From NCBI GenBank assembly GCA_949825045.1, contig OX463806.1, forward strand, positions 44,664,208-44,728,207: DNA of 64,000 nucleotides, given 5' to 3'. The position numbers and the translations under genes were made by a program. The DNA comes from Argyresthia goedartella. Lineage: Eukaryota; Arthropoda; Insecta; Lepidoptera; Argyresthiidae. The notes beneath the pieces were generated by a model. It was not told where the DNA came from, ran no database searches, and saw nothing but the letters and a program-made list of their open reading frames with translations. Shown here piece by piece: positions 45,892-56,927 of this stretch; positions within the stretch are counted from its first letter, which is position 1, and every line of letters begins with the position of its first letter.

Positions 45892-46033
45892 CAATAGAAT
45901 AAACTAAATCATTCTTAACCCCATCACTATTTTTTTTCTACCAAAAAGCGGTAACACTGGAACTGTCATTTCACTTCGTAGTTATGTGAATACGGGTATA
46001 GTTACAAGTGACCTTATTAAAAGCGTGTTAAAA
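45892..46033. other. No feature recognised
   Basis: Short spacer between repeats. Confidence 0.4.
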
Positions 46034-46950
46034 TAAAACCGGTCAAGTGCGAGTTGGACGTCGGACCCGCACACGAAGGGTTCCGTACCATTGTACACGG
46101 GAAAACGTAAAACGACGGGCTTTTGTACGAGTATAATACCTATTTAATGTTTATTAATAAGATATCAATACTAAACAGTAGGACTACATTCAAGGCCTTA
46201 CATCGAAATATTGAAAAAAGAGTTTTAGGTATGTAGTATGTGAGTATGGAACTGTTTACTCGGGGTAACGAAACTTTTTGCTCATTGAAACCAGAAGTGG
46301 ATAGAAATTGAGTAAACTTACAGAAATAAAATCAAATATAATAAAAATATACACATAATTCGAATGAGCAATTATTAATCATATAATGACAAACAACTAA
46401 GTATAAAACTCACTAACTTGCAATTAAAGATCTTTTCCGAAAGTCCAGTTTTCACCGATAAACAAATAAAACAAAATGGCTATGAAAATGGCCATACCAA
46501 TCATTTCTTGTATAGGTAGGTACTTCTGTTAATTCTTAAAAACCGGTTTCATTATTTGTTGTTAAAGCGACAATTAATAGAAATACGCCCTCTGTGGGAA
46601 TTTCAGCTCACTACCTATTTCGGATGATCGATGTAGTGAATAATCCTTTCCTTTCGTATTTTCTCGGAAATGTTCGTTTTTGTCTTACTACTTCACTCAT
46701 ACTCATGGTCTACATCTCAGTGTAATATACGTCAAACGGGCAAATTGACATTGATAAATAAAGTATGCGATTTATTTGATACCTACACGTAATTTAATAA
46801 TACAGTAATTCATAGACACATCGGCACCATTCGGTTGTTATCGCTGTTCCGAGTTTTGCCGATAGGAAAGGATTATTCACTACATCGTAGCACCCGGTGA
46901 CAGACGGACGTATCGACAGTAAATAAGACAGCGGAGGATTAGTAATAGGT
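46034..46950 (+). repeat. Family D-like element with a nested MITE
   Basis: Head AAAACCGGTCAAGTGCGAGT near 46034 with AAGGGTTCCGTACCA; middle relic GTTGTTAAAGCGACAATTAA near 46560; tail GTGACAGACGGACG ... GCGGAGGATTAGTAATAGG near 46895-46950. A MITE at 46629-46886 splits the last two parts. The centre is unlike the young D copies. Confidence 0.55.
46629..46886. mobile_element. MITE with perfect 22-bp terminal inverted repeats
   Basis: CGATGTAGTGAATAATCCTT at the left (46629-46650) is exactly complementary to the right end (46865-46886). It is 258 bp, without a coding frame of note. Confidence 0.8.
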
Positions 46951-47139
46951 GGGCCTACCGCTTTTGACAGCTTCGTGCAACAATGAACTTTATCATTATG
47001 ACAATACGGCAAGTCAATTCCAGCGTCGGTATCGGGATCAAGCCGACGGGGCTTGGGCGGTAGGCCCCAGGGTCCCGTTTGGCCCCATTCGTGGAGGAAA
47101 CCTAAAATCAACGGAGGGGGATTAAACTTTGTCCGACTT

Positions 47140-47285
47140 GTTCCCTTGTCAGAGTCGCAGTTTCTACGCCCTTCTTCTCCCACAGAGGTCCAATGTAGAG
47201 AAGTGGCAAAAAATGACGATTGCTACGTATATGTAAATATCTACAGAAATAAAGACATTTGGAATTTTGGAATCAATGAACCGAT
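47140..47285 (+). repeat. Dispersed repeat family H, longest copy
   Basis: GTCCAATGTAGAGAAGTGGC, GTATATGTAAATATCTAC and AGAAATAAAGACATTTGGAA, ending like a retroelement 3' terminus. Inverted relatives are at 5975-6095 and 29085-29190. Confidence 0.55.
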
Positions 47286-47439
47286 GTTAACGAAACGTGG
47301 CTAAAAACCACCGCAGATAAATCTAGTACCTACCATTTACCTTCTGACCGCTGGAGCGATACGGACAAACACACACAAAGTAACTCTTCAAAATTATAAC
47401 ACCCCTGTTTTTTCATTGGGAGTAAAATAGTTATTTGTG

Positions 47440-47588
47440 TGTCAAGGGAGCAAAATGATGTGTTTACGGCGAGGGCCGTAAATTTAATCCAGAGTGAAGC
47501 GAAGGATTCTGCGATAGAATCCTGAGCGTAACGAAGGATTCAAGCGTTAACGCCCATGACGTAAATAATTTTGCTCCTGAGTGACACC
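47440..47588. repeat. Small inverted-repeat element
   Basis: GTGTCAAGGGAGCAAAATGA at the left and TTTTGCTCCTGAGTGACACC at the right pair imperfectly. Inner palindromic words such as AAGGATTCTGCGATAGAATCCT are present. Confidence 0.55.
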
Positions 47589-48020
47589 ATACAACTTTGA
47601 AATAACAATACTTTGAATTATACTTTCACCACTTTTATAGTAATCGAACAACTCATTTTTTAAAATAATGGCGGATTGTGAAGGATTAGGGTAAGATCAC
47701 CAGATAAAATATTCCTGTGCTACCTTTACCAATGCGTAAAAATAATCGAATCTAATATTACAATGGTTTCGGATATCAACATTCATTATATCGCAATAAC
47801 AGTCATCGATAGTTTTGATTTCAGTAAAACATATAATTAATTGTGCCATTTTTTTTTAAATATTAGGAAAAATTCATAAATTTTCATATTATGTTATTAA
47901 AGTTAAAACTTGAAACATGTTCGTTTTTAATCGATTACGATGAAATTACTATCGATTATTATATAAAAATGTGTGTTCAATTGGGACATTGCGTAAATGC
48001 GACATGCCAATGAATAAATT
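47589..48020. other. No gene or repeat recognised
   Basis: I see no exon. Confidence 0.4.
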
Positions 48021-48428
48021 AAAAAACCGGTCAAGTGCGAGTCTAAATCGCGCACGAAGGGTTCCGTACCACCGTTCAATGGAAGCGATGGTGTGGAGTG
48101 AATAGTTTGGATTTTACACAGCAAAATATTGTTTACAAAGTTATTGGTGCGGTTACTTTCACACTCCATGTACGTAACCAGGTGCATCCATAAGTTTGTA
48201 TGTGGTATTGTTGTATGGGAGCCCCCTTAAATATTTATTTTATCCTGTTTTTTAGTATTTGTTGTTATAGCGGCAACAGAAATACATAATCTGTGAAAAT
48301 TTCAACTCTCTAGCTAGCTAGGTTCGAGATACAGCCTGGTGACAGACGGACGGACGGACGGACGGACGGACAGCGAAGTCTTAGTAATAGGGTTCCGTTC
48401 TTACCCATTGGGTACGGAACCCTAAAAA
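48021..48428 (+). repeat. Interspersed repeat family D, full copy
   Basis: Same unit as 36928-37347, with the GACG microsatellite at about 48347-48371 and end GGTACGGAACCCTAAAAA. Confidence 0.85.
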
Positions 48429-48984
48429 GTAGCTTAAACAGAAAAGTAGCATTTTGCTCCCTCTCGCCGTGGAGCAAAACTTACTTTTCCGAATGAAAGG
48501 TGTGAAATTAGTACATATCCCACGAGATCGCATAGGCTTATATTATATTTACGAACCGAGAAGGTTACGGCACGAGCCGAAGGCGTGGGTCGTAGCGAGT
48601 TTCGTAAAAAGCCTTTTCGAACGAGTTACGAATATAATTTTCCCGCCTGAGAAAAAAAAATCAAGCGGCGAAGGTGCTATTTTTAGTTCAGAAGTCCGAA
48701 AAGATAATTTATTAACTGGCCAAATGTGTATGGCATCCGATATGGGAAAAGTTGCTTTTAGCTGTAGCCCTAACTCCAGTGCCCTTGAATCTGGGAACCT
48801 ACGTTCACAACAAAATGTATTTCTGGAACGCTCCATTGCCAACCGCAGACTCAACGCGTGGCGGCGAAAGAATTATCGCGTGTAACGTAACGACACTAGG
48901 GGCGGGCACGGAACTGTTGTCAGTGCTTTCAGTTTGCAACACTGTAGTTTGTGGTATCCCTGTGGCGTGAAAACTAGTTAGGCT
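48429..48984. other. Unexplained open region, probably non-coding
   Basis: A 143-codon plus frame (48454-48885) begins at a TTG inside the small palindrome TTTGCTCC...GGAGCAAA, overlaps a minus frame of 101 codons, and shows no domain. Paired words (ATTTACGAAC and GTTACGAATATAA) suggest a fold-back element rather than a gene. Confidence 0.35.
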
Positions 48985-49465
48985 AGTGGCCCTGCGAGCG
49001 GTTGACCTCGCGAGTGAAACTTTATTTTCATAACACATACAAACTTCTGAATGCACCTGGTTAGGTACTTGCAGTATGAGAGTAGCCATACCAATAACTT
49101 TGCAACTACATTTTGCGGTCTTTACCTATTGACTTTCCACTAAAATTGTAGAGGGTATTATTCTCACGGTCTCTACAAATCGAACGACACGTCAAGCTGT
49201 TTGGACTGTAGCGGAGTTTTTAAATTTTAAAACACTCACATCTCCGCCATTTTGAAAAAATTCCAAAAACTGAATCGACAAAAAAAAATTTTAAATATCG
49301 AACCTGCTCACAAAAATTCACGAGAATCATTTGAGAAATGCGGCCTGTAGGACAACATGAAAAATGCTAATGTAAAATGAAACATCCGGAAATACGAAAG
49401 CATTTTTGTCCACACCTGAAATAGAGACGCTTCGTGCGCTCCGCTCGCTCGGACAATTAGATATT
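48985..49465 (+). repeat. Interspersed repeat family F, fullest copy
   Basis: Runs from GACCTCGCGAGTGAAAC through the CATACAAACTTCTGAATGC module, CAAGCTGTTTGGACTGTAG, TCTCCGCCATTTTG and GAGAAATGCGGCCTGTAG to GAGACGCTTCGTGCGCTC. Confidence 0.65.
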
Positions 49466-50008
49466 TAGTTAGGTAACGCGTTACGGTGAAATAATTATCG
49501 CGTGAAACAAAAGAACGATAGTCGTCGGCATGGAAATGTATTGTTAATATTGTTAGTTGGCAAATGCTTGTGGAATTCTGAAAGCGCTAAAACTAACTAA
49601 CCTGTCGGTCAGCCCCCTTAATCACTAATTTAGTAAAGTTTTTTCGTCCTTTGCCAATAGATCCTTGATCATTTAAACGTTGATCGGTTTTCAGCACCAA
49701 TTTCCAATCACCGCGCTTTCGCGTCGCTTGTAAATAATGATTTGATTGCCTTTTGTTAGGTCGAATAAAGTTGGGTTAGATAAGAAAAGAGGTTGCGCTT
49801 AAAACGGATACCTGTGTAATAATTCGAAAATCAAATTGTTTGACATTGAACTTTCACGATTTGGCTGTGGATTGAAATATTCGTATCTACCGTAAAAGTA
49901 ACTACGTTATCTCATTGTCTACATTCAATACAAATTAAATATTTTTTATTGAAAAAGAAGAACTGGGGAGGGGCCTTAAAGCACATATCTTACGTAATTG
50001 TATTACAT
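49466..50008. other. No gene or repeat recognised
   Basis: I see no exon. Confidence 0.4.
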
Positions 50009-50290
50009 CGCTCCATGGTCTAGTTGGTTTCGCATCCGCATTTCACACAGGAGAAATGGGTTCGAATACGGTGCTGAGTAAGTACCAATTAGCTAGGTAA
50101 TTTATCTTACGTAAATTATACGGACGTTCTAGTGGTGAAGGAAAATATCGTGAGAAAACCTTCAACCTCCATAGCTGCGGCGATGGGCTGGCCCCCTGTC
50201 ACGCAAAATGTAGTATTGAATAACTGGCTAAACGTGGGCACAATTGTGCCCAAAACGCTCCGTAAGGGAAAAGGTGTAATGCCATGTTGT
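50009..50290 (+). mobile_element. tRNA-derived SINE, family C
   Basis: Head TCCATGGTCTAGTTGGTTTC, box B-like GGGTTCGAATAC, body CATAGCTGCGGCGATGGGCT and end GTAAGGGAAAAGG. It is more diverged than the copy at 38985. Confidence 0.75.
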
Positions 50291-50321
50291 TGTTGTTGTA
50301 TCATAACAAACCGTTAGTTTG

Positions 50322-50509
50322 TTTTTACATCGGTAACAGAAATAAACATTCTGTGTTATGCTACGCTATGTTATGTTGTTGTATTTTTACATCGGTAACA
50401 GAAATAAACATTCTGTGTTATGCTACGCTATGTTATGTTGTTGTATTTTTACATCGGTAACAGAAATAAACATTCTGTGTTATGCTACGCTATGTTATGT
50501 TGTTGTATT
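50322..50509 (+). repeat. Three 62-bp tandem repeats
   Basis: ACATCGGTAACAGAAATAAA recurs at 50327, 50389 and 50451, followed each time by CATTCTGTGTTATGCTACGC. The unit's start is the same sequence that follows the SINE C copy near 8830. Confidence 0.9.
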
Positions 50510-50654
50510 TTCTACAAATTGACTAGTAAATTTTCGAATTTTTTCGTAATCTTTTAAACACAAGCCTTTGTGTAATACAAAAGCTCTATACTAAAAGATT
50601 TTTTGAATATAAATTTTGTAATGAATGAAAAATGAAAAGTAAACAATAGGTAAG

Positions 50655-50722
50655 GCAAAGAGAGGAGGCCTTTGCCCAGCAGTGGGACACTATCACCTCG
50701 GCTACGTAAAAAAAAAGAAAAA
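50655..50722 (+). mobile_element. RTE-like LINE 3' end
   Basis: AGGAGGCCTTTGCCCAGCAG, then TGGGACAC and an A-rich tail. The same 3' signature lies at 52103-52165. No coding sequence remains. Confidence 0.5.
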
Positions 50723-50755
50723 AAGAATAGGTACATATTCGTAATGGCTAATATT

Positions 50756-50912
50756 TAATCGTACATCAAAAATACTGATTTGCACACCAAAAAAGGACCA
50801 GCAAAAACACTTTTAAATATTTTAAGTGTACTCAAGTTTATGTTTTAAGTATTTTTTGTTGTTCTTGCATGTTCAACCTAGCATTTTTGATGTGCAGTTT
50901 AATATTTCCCAT
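50756..50912. repeat. Small inverted-repeat element
   Basis: ATATTTAATCGTACATCAAA at the left against TTTGATGTGCAGTTTAATAT at the right. The inner GTTGTTCTTGCATGTTCAACC also occurs in the fold-back at 61133-61479. Confidence 0.6.
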
Positions 50913-51717
50913 TTGTAATGATTGTGTTAGATCACTTTGTTGTCAACTTAATCATTTTGTAGACTTTGTACACAATCACAATGTACGTTTTGTGTTATAG
51001 GGTCCAGGGAATAGAAAATTGAAAATTGTAACGACTCTAGGTTTTATTTGAATTGACATTACAGCAGTTGGTTACTCTTTGCTAATGAGCATACCTTATT
51101 ATACTCGCCATGGAATTCTATTTGCATTTGAGACTAAGATAAACCTTCGTGTGAGAACTCAGCTGAATTTCAAGTTATGGTGTTTTAAACAGAAAATTTA
51201 CAGTTCTACTCTAAGGTCGACTTGCACCAGACTTTGATAGCCTTAAATGCAGTTTTTAAACAGTCGGCGCAGACTGTTAGCCTTAATGACAACAAAGACT
51301 CTTCATAAAAAATAAATAATAGCAATTACAGATAGATAAAACATGATTCGAACGCTCGTAGCGAGAAACTATCCCCTTCTAAAAAAACCTTATTTATGTT
51401 GTTTGTTCTCTTTCCTTGTTCCCTTCAAAATGGGCCACCATTCATGACGTCATCAATCCCAATCAAGGAGCGAGGTGCGCTCTTCTCAATGGTTCATATT
51501 CACACTCTTTAATGCAAATAAAATATAAAGGTACAGACAGTTACAAGTAATATTGTATAAGAAAGCTTGTTTGTTATGGTTCTGTCATATGTCAAAAGAT
51601 GACGCTTCTTACCGTGTCGGATTTCAACGACACAGCGTCCATCATGCCGTCGCGTCGGTAAAAGCGTGCCCGACTTGTGCTGTCAATTTCTGTAGATGGC
51701 GGACCAAAGAGATCCGT
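50913..51717. other. Intron sequence; family I relic
   Basis: CGACTTGCACCAGACT ... CAGACTGTTAGCC at 51213-51290 matches family I. No exon was seen. Confidence 0.4.
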
Positions 51718-52095
51718 TCATCTGATGGCGCACACCTCCAGGCGGAGTTTCAAAGCTCTTTTTTTAATCAGTATAATTGATTTTGACCGTACCCACAAAT
51801 TCCTATCGGCCGTCATGCCGACCCAATCTAACTGGAACCTATCCAGGTCGTCCCTCCATCTCCCTCTGGGCCTTCCCCTACGCCGGTGTCCGTCTGCAGG
51901 CACCGAGTCAGTGACTATCTTCGCCCATCTGTCTGGGTGCATTCGTCTCACGAGACCGGTCCAGTTCCATTTGAGTTTCGCGGTTTCCACGCCTACATCA
52001 GCAACGCCAGTTTAAGAGCGCAGCATGGTGTTTCTGATGCGGTCTGTGAGTTTTACTCCCAAGATGCTGCGCTCCATCGCTCTCTCACACGATAT
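51718..52095 (-). pseudogene. LINE ORF2 extreme C-terminus
   Basis: Minus-strand frame with ERSILGVKLTDRIRN at about 52085-52030, then AKLKWNWTGLVRRM, DRWAKIVTDSVP, RRRGRPRGRWRDDLDRF and DRNLW. This order is typical of the end of RTE-like LINE ORF2 proteins. Only about 120 codons remain and no reverse transcriptase core is left. Confidence 0.75.
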
Positions 52096-52102
52096 ATTGG
52101 GT

Positions 52103-52165
52103 ACGACAAGGGAGGCCTTTGCCCAGCAGTGGAACACAGAATAGGCTGTGTGAAAAAAAAAACCT
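52103..52165 (+). mobile_element. RTE-like LINE 3' end with A-tail
   Basis: GGGAGGCCTTTGCCCAGCAG, AATAGGCTG and a run of ten A residues. The orientation is opposite to the LINE fragment beside it, so these are two separate insertions. Confidence 0.55.
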
Positions 52166-52253
52166 CGTAGTAGTCATGAAAATATGTGATGTCTTGGCCT
52201 AAAGAGTAATAGGTGGACTAGTATCTTAGAAGGCCTCGCCTGCGTTTGGTGCT

Positions 52254-52357
52254 CAAACTCACTAGTCTACATCAATGTACAAACTCACTAGTCTACATCA
52301 ATGTACAAACTCACTAGTCTACATCAATGTACAAACTCACTAGTCTACATCAATGTA
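52254..52357 (+). repeat. Four 26-bp tandem repeats
   Basis: CAAACTCACTAGTCTACATC-AATGTA starts at 52254, 52280, 52306 and 52332 without differences. The unit contains the palindrome ACTAGT. It lies about 530 bases upstream of the second Shaker exon. Confidence 0.95.
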
Positions 52358-52708
52358 CAAGCTTACTAAACCAAAACGCGCGAGACATCGCGATTTTGAA
52401 TCTCATGCCGTTGAGTCCTTAAGAAATGGTGTAACGTAAAAACATTTTGGGCCGGACAGCCATCACACTATGGATAAGTGAAGAATACCCTCTCATATAC
52501 ACCCCTTCAAATTTTACTATACCTCTAGACATCTGGATGCAAACCTTTGCCTAGATAGGCATTAATAGCAACTGTATCCGAAATAATCAGAATGTTTGAA
52601 GCAGCAGCGCCCGATGGAGACCCACCCGCGCTCGCGACTCTATGCATCAATCAATTCTGGAGCGACAGGCGCTGCCGCACGAGCGAAAGAGTGTCATTAT
52701 GATTTGTA
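52358..52708. other. No gene or repeat recognised
   Basis: End part of the large Shaker intron. Confidence 0.4.
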
Positions 52709-52865
52709 ATGACCTCCGTGGCGTTTCGATAAGAGTCCCGGGTTCGCATCCAAGCTGGGGATTAAGAAAAATAAATGCTTAGGTTTTGTATGTGTATTTG
52801 TATGGACGTCGCTGTTGTGACCACGCCAGTAGGATGGAAGCAGTGTCTATATATAAATGTTTATG
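52709..52865 (+). mobile_element. SINE family B, degraded
   Basis: CCTCCGTGGCG ... GAGTCCCGGGTTCGCATCC as a box B relic, then GGACGTCGCTGTTGTGACC and GGAAGCAGTGTC. It ends just before the Shaker acceptor; its TGTTTATATGTTTGTTT tail appears to supply the polypyrimidine tract. Confidence 0.6.
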
Positions 52866-52884
52866 TTTATATGTTTGTTTACAG

Positions 52885-52988
52885 ATATCGGGGCTTCGCT
52901 TCGAGACCCAGCTGCGGACATTGAACCAGTTCCCGGAGACACTGCTCGGAGACCCGACGCGGCGGATCAGATACTTCGATTCGTTGCG
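52885..52988 (+). CDS. Sh: Shaker K+ channel, second common exon (T1 domain)
   Basis: The exon follows TTTACAG (acceptor at 52883-52884) and ends CG|GTAAAT at 52988/52989. It enters in phase 0 and leaves in phase 2. It reads [35 protein letters not shown], the core of the T1 tetramerisation domain that sets Kv1-type subunit assembly. Compared with the usual Kv1 sequence RYFDPLR, the Pro is a Ser here, at a position that is otherwise very constant; one base change explains it. The acceptor's pyrimidine tract abuts a degraded SINE. Confidence 0.93.
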
Positions 52989-54722
<1,734 letters not shown>

Positions 54723-55366
54723 CGAGGATGAGGGCTTCATAAAGGAGGAGGAGAAGCCGCTGCCATCCAATGAGCGCCAGCGCAAGATTTGGCTTCTCTT
54801 CGAGTACCCAGAGAGCTCGCAAGCCGCACGCGTCGTCGCGATTATCTCCGTGTTCGTCATCCTGCTCTCGATCGTGATATTCTGCCTGGAGACTCTCCCA
54901 GAGTTCAAACACTACAAAGTCTTCAACACCACAACAAACGGCACTAAGATTGAGGAAGACGAGGTCCCCGACATCACAGACCCGTTCTTCTTGATAGAAA
55001 CGCTCTGCATCATTTGGTTTACGTTCGAGCTCATAGTCAGGTTCTTAGCCTGTCCGAACAAGTTCAACTTCTTTAGGGACGTAATGAATATTATCGACAT
55101 AATTGCCATCATTCCGTACTTCATCACGCTGGCTACTGTTGTGGCTGAAGAAGAAGACACGCTGAATCTGCCGAGGGCTCCGGTGTCGCCGCAGGACAAA
55201 TCTACCAACCAGGCGATGAGCTTGGCCATATTGCGGGTGATTCGATTGGTGCGGGTGTTCAGGATCTTCAAGCTGTCTCGCCACTCCAAGGGGCTGCAGA
55301 TCCTCGGGAGGACGCTCAAGGCCTCCATGCGTGAGCTCGGGTTGCTCATATTTTTCCTGTTCATCG
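54723..55366 (+). CDS. Sh: Shaker K+ channel, S1-S5 exon with voltage sensor
   Basis: 644-bp exon from TTACAG|C to ATCG|GTGAGT, entered in phase 2 and left in phase 1. It codes the T1-S1 linker ([14 protein letters not shown]), S1 ([20 protein letters not shown]), an S1-S2 loop with the N-glycosylation sites NTT and NGT, S2 ([20 protein letters not shown]), S3 ([20 protein letters not shown]), S4 with all gating charges in register ([19 protein letters not shown]), the S4-S5 linker and most of S5 (LLIFFLFIG). The single large exon matches the layout of insect Shaker. No break is seen, so this locus should be functional. GC content is far above the surrounding introns. Confidence 0.98.
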
Positions 55367-56564
55367 GTGAGTCTCTGTCGCGTTTTGGTTATTGTGGGTT
55401 AACAATCACACGAAATTTAAGCATTCCGTGCTACTTATAAAGCAATTATTTAATATCCGGAGGATAAAAAGCGACTTAGCTCTTACATCTAGTCTAAGAT
55501 GACTTTCTATACAAAATATATATGTAATGTCAAAGTTGACTCGATATTAGTGCTGAAGATATTTCCATCTTTCGGCCTTAAACGCTTAGGTGAGAGAATG
55601 GTTGTTACCTCACGACCATACAGCTTCCCGTAAAGAAAATCTTAACCCGTTTATAAAGTAAACACGTCTTCTCTGACATGATCCTACCATATTCTCATAA
55701 GTAAGAAGATTCCTATAAACCGAGTGCACTAACTGCAGCTCAATTAAACTAGCGCTTAAATGAGACACTGGCGCTATCATCTCCTGAGCGAGATACTGTG
55801 ACAACATGAGTCTAAGGCCGACTTGCACCAGACCAAATAAGTTCTGTTCAAATTGTATTTAGCGGCTGTCAACAGTCTGGTTCAAGTCGTATAAGCTAAG
55901 TGTCAGTCATACTTTGAGTTGACGGTTGTGCATTCAGGAACTAGTTTTGCAGGGCCCCGACGATGCGGAGTGGTGGTGGCGCGGCCTAGGGCTGGGCCCA
56001 GGCTAGGTCCTTTCTCCTTTCATTTCAGAATACAATGGGTCTATGTCTGATAAGAAGAGATGACAAATAGCTATTGAAACTATGATGTGGGTAAAATAGG
56101 CTAAGATTTTTGGGTTCTTGGTTTCACTGAGTTTGCATCCTATGCTGTAAGTTTTATTGCTTTTATAGAACGATCCTTGACATTGTAGAGAGATCCGTTG
56201 AGAAAGACATGGTGACATCATTGTTGATGTGATAAAAGTGTATTGTACAGACCCGTAGCTTCGTAGGATTTCGTAAGGACTCAACTACTTGGAGTTACCC
56301 CTATTTCAACTCTGAGTACTGTTCAGTGTCAGATCTACCGCAAAGAATACTTAGCTTGAAATGCAATTCCCCAATATTTACGAATATTTTGTCCTCATTC
56401 ACCCATTCATTCCAAATATTGTTTGTTGCGGCAAATTACCTGCAATTGCGCGATCTACTAAATCTTTTTTATACGTTATGATGATCAGAACGGTGGAGAA
56501 CATCTGAAAATAAAGAAAGACTCACGAGCAAGATACAGAATGCAGCAACTTATTTTGAAAACAG
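55367..56564 (+). other. Shaker intron before the pore exons
   Basis: 1.2 kb intron. A family I inverted-repeat relic lies at 55810-55892 (CCGACTTGCACCAGACC ... AGTCTGGTTCAAGTCG). The final stretch before the acceptor at 56563-56564 (TTTTGAAAACAG) has a poor pyrimidine tract. Confidence 0.6.
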
Positions 56565-56694
56565 GTGTCGTCATATTCTCGAGCGCGGTCTATTTTGCGG
56601 ACAAGGACCACGAGGACACATTCTTCACGTCCATCCCGGACGCCTTCTGGTGGGCTTTAATTACCATGACGACCGTAGGATACGGAGACATGAG
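56565..56694 (+). CDS. Sh: Shaker K+ channel, alternative pore exon a (variant pore)
   Basis: 130 bp, AACAG|GT to AG|GTACGC. It enters in phase 1 and leaves in phase 2, exactly like exon b. It codes the end of S5, the turret and the pore helix with selectivity filter: [42 protein letters not shown]. The filter TVGYGD is intact, while the turret differs wholly from exon b ([11 protein letters not shown] against [11 protein letters not shown]). The split last codon AG joins G of the S6 exon to give AGG, Arg, at the position equivalent to Shaker T449. Family knowledge: a basic residue there lowers external TEA block and speeds C-type inactivation, and vertebrate Kv1.5 has Arg there. The acceptor is weak, so use may be regulated. 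Alternative pore exons were reported for spiny lobster shaker. Confidence 0.88.
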
Positions 56695-56797
56695 GTACGC
56701 CGCGCCACCCGAGCCGCTGCTCGCCCGCCTTTCCCTGTCCTGTCCCTGGCCTGCCGCTCTCACTGTCTCTACGTTCGTATGTTGTGCTTGTTCTTAG
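56695..56797 (+). other. 103-bp intron between alternative pore exons
   Basis: GTACGC to TTGTTCTTAG, with a good pyrimidine tract upstream of exon b. If spliced out, exons a and b would join in the wrong phase, so this segment should normally be removed as part of a larger intron. Confidence 0.7.
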
Positions 56798-56927
56798 GTG
56801 TGGTCCTGTTCTCGTCCGCGGTGTACTTCGCGGAAGCGGGAAGCGAAAACTCCTTCTTCAAATCGATCCCAGACGCGTTTTGGTGGGCGGTCGTGACAAT
56901 GACGACCGTAGGATACGGAGACATGAC
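56798..56927 (+). CDS. Sh: Shaker K+ channel, alternative pore exon b (canonical pore)
   Basis: 130 bp, TTCTTAG|GT to AC|GTACGA, phase 1 to phase 2. It codes [42 protein letters not shown], which is the standard insect Shaker S5 end, turret, pore helix and filter. The split codon AC plus G of the next exon gives ACG, Thr, equivalent to T449. A 28-nucleotide block covering the filter (56900-56927 region) is identical to the same block of exon a, including silent positions. Probably the default exon. Confidence 0.97.

Noticed and set aside
48454..48885. 143-codon plus-strand frame
   Set aside because: Non-ATG start, overlapping antisense frame, no domain, and paired inverted words typical of a fold-back element.
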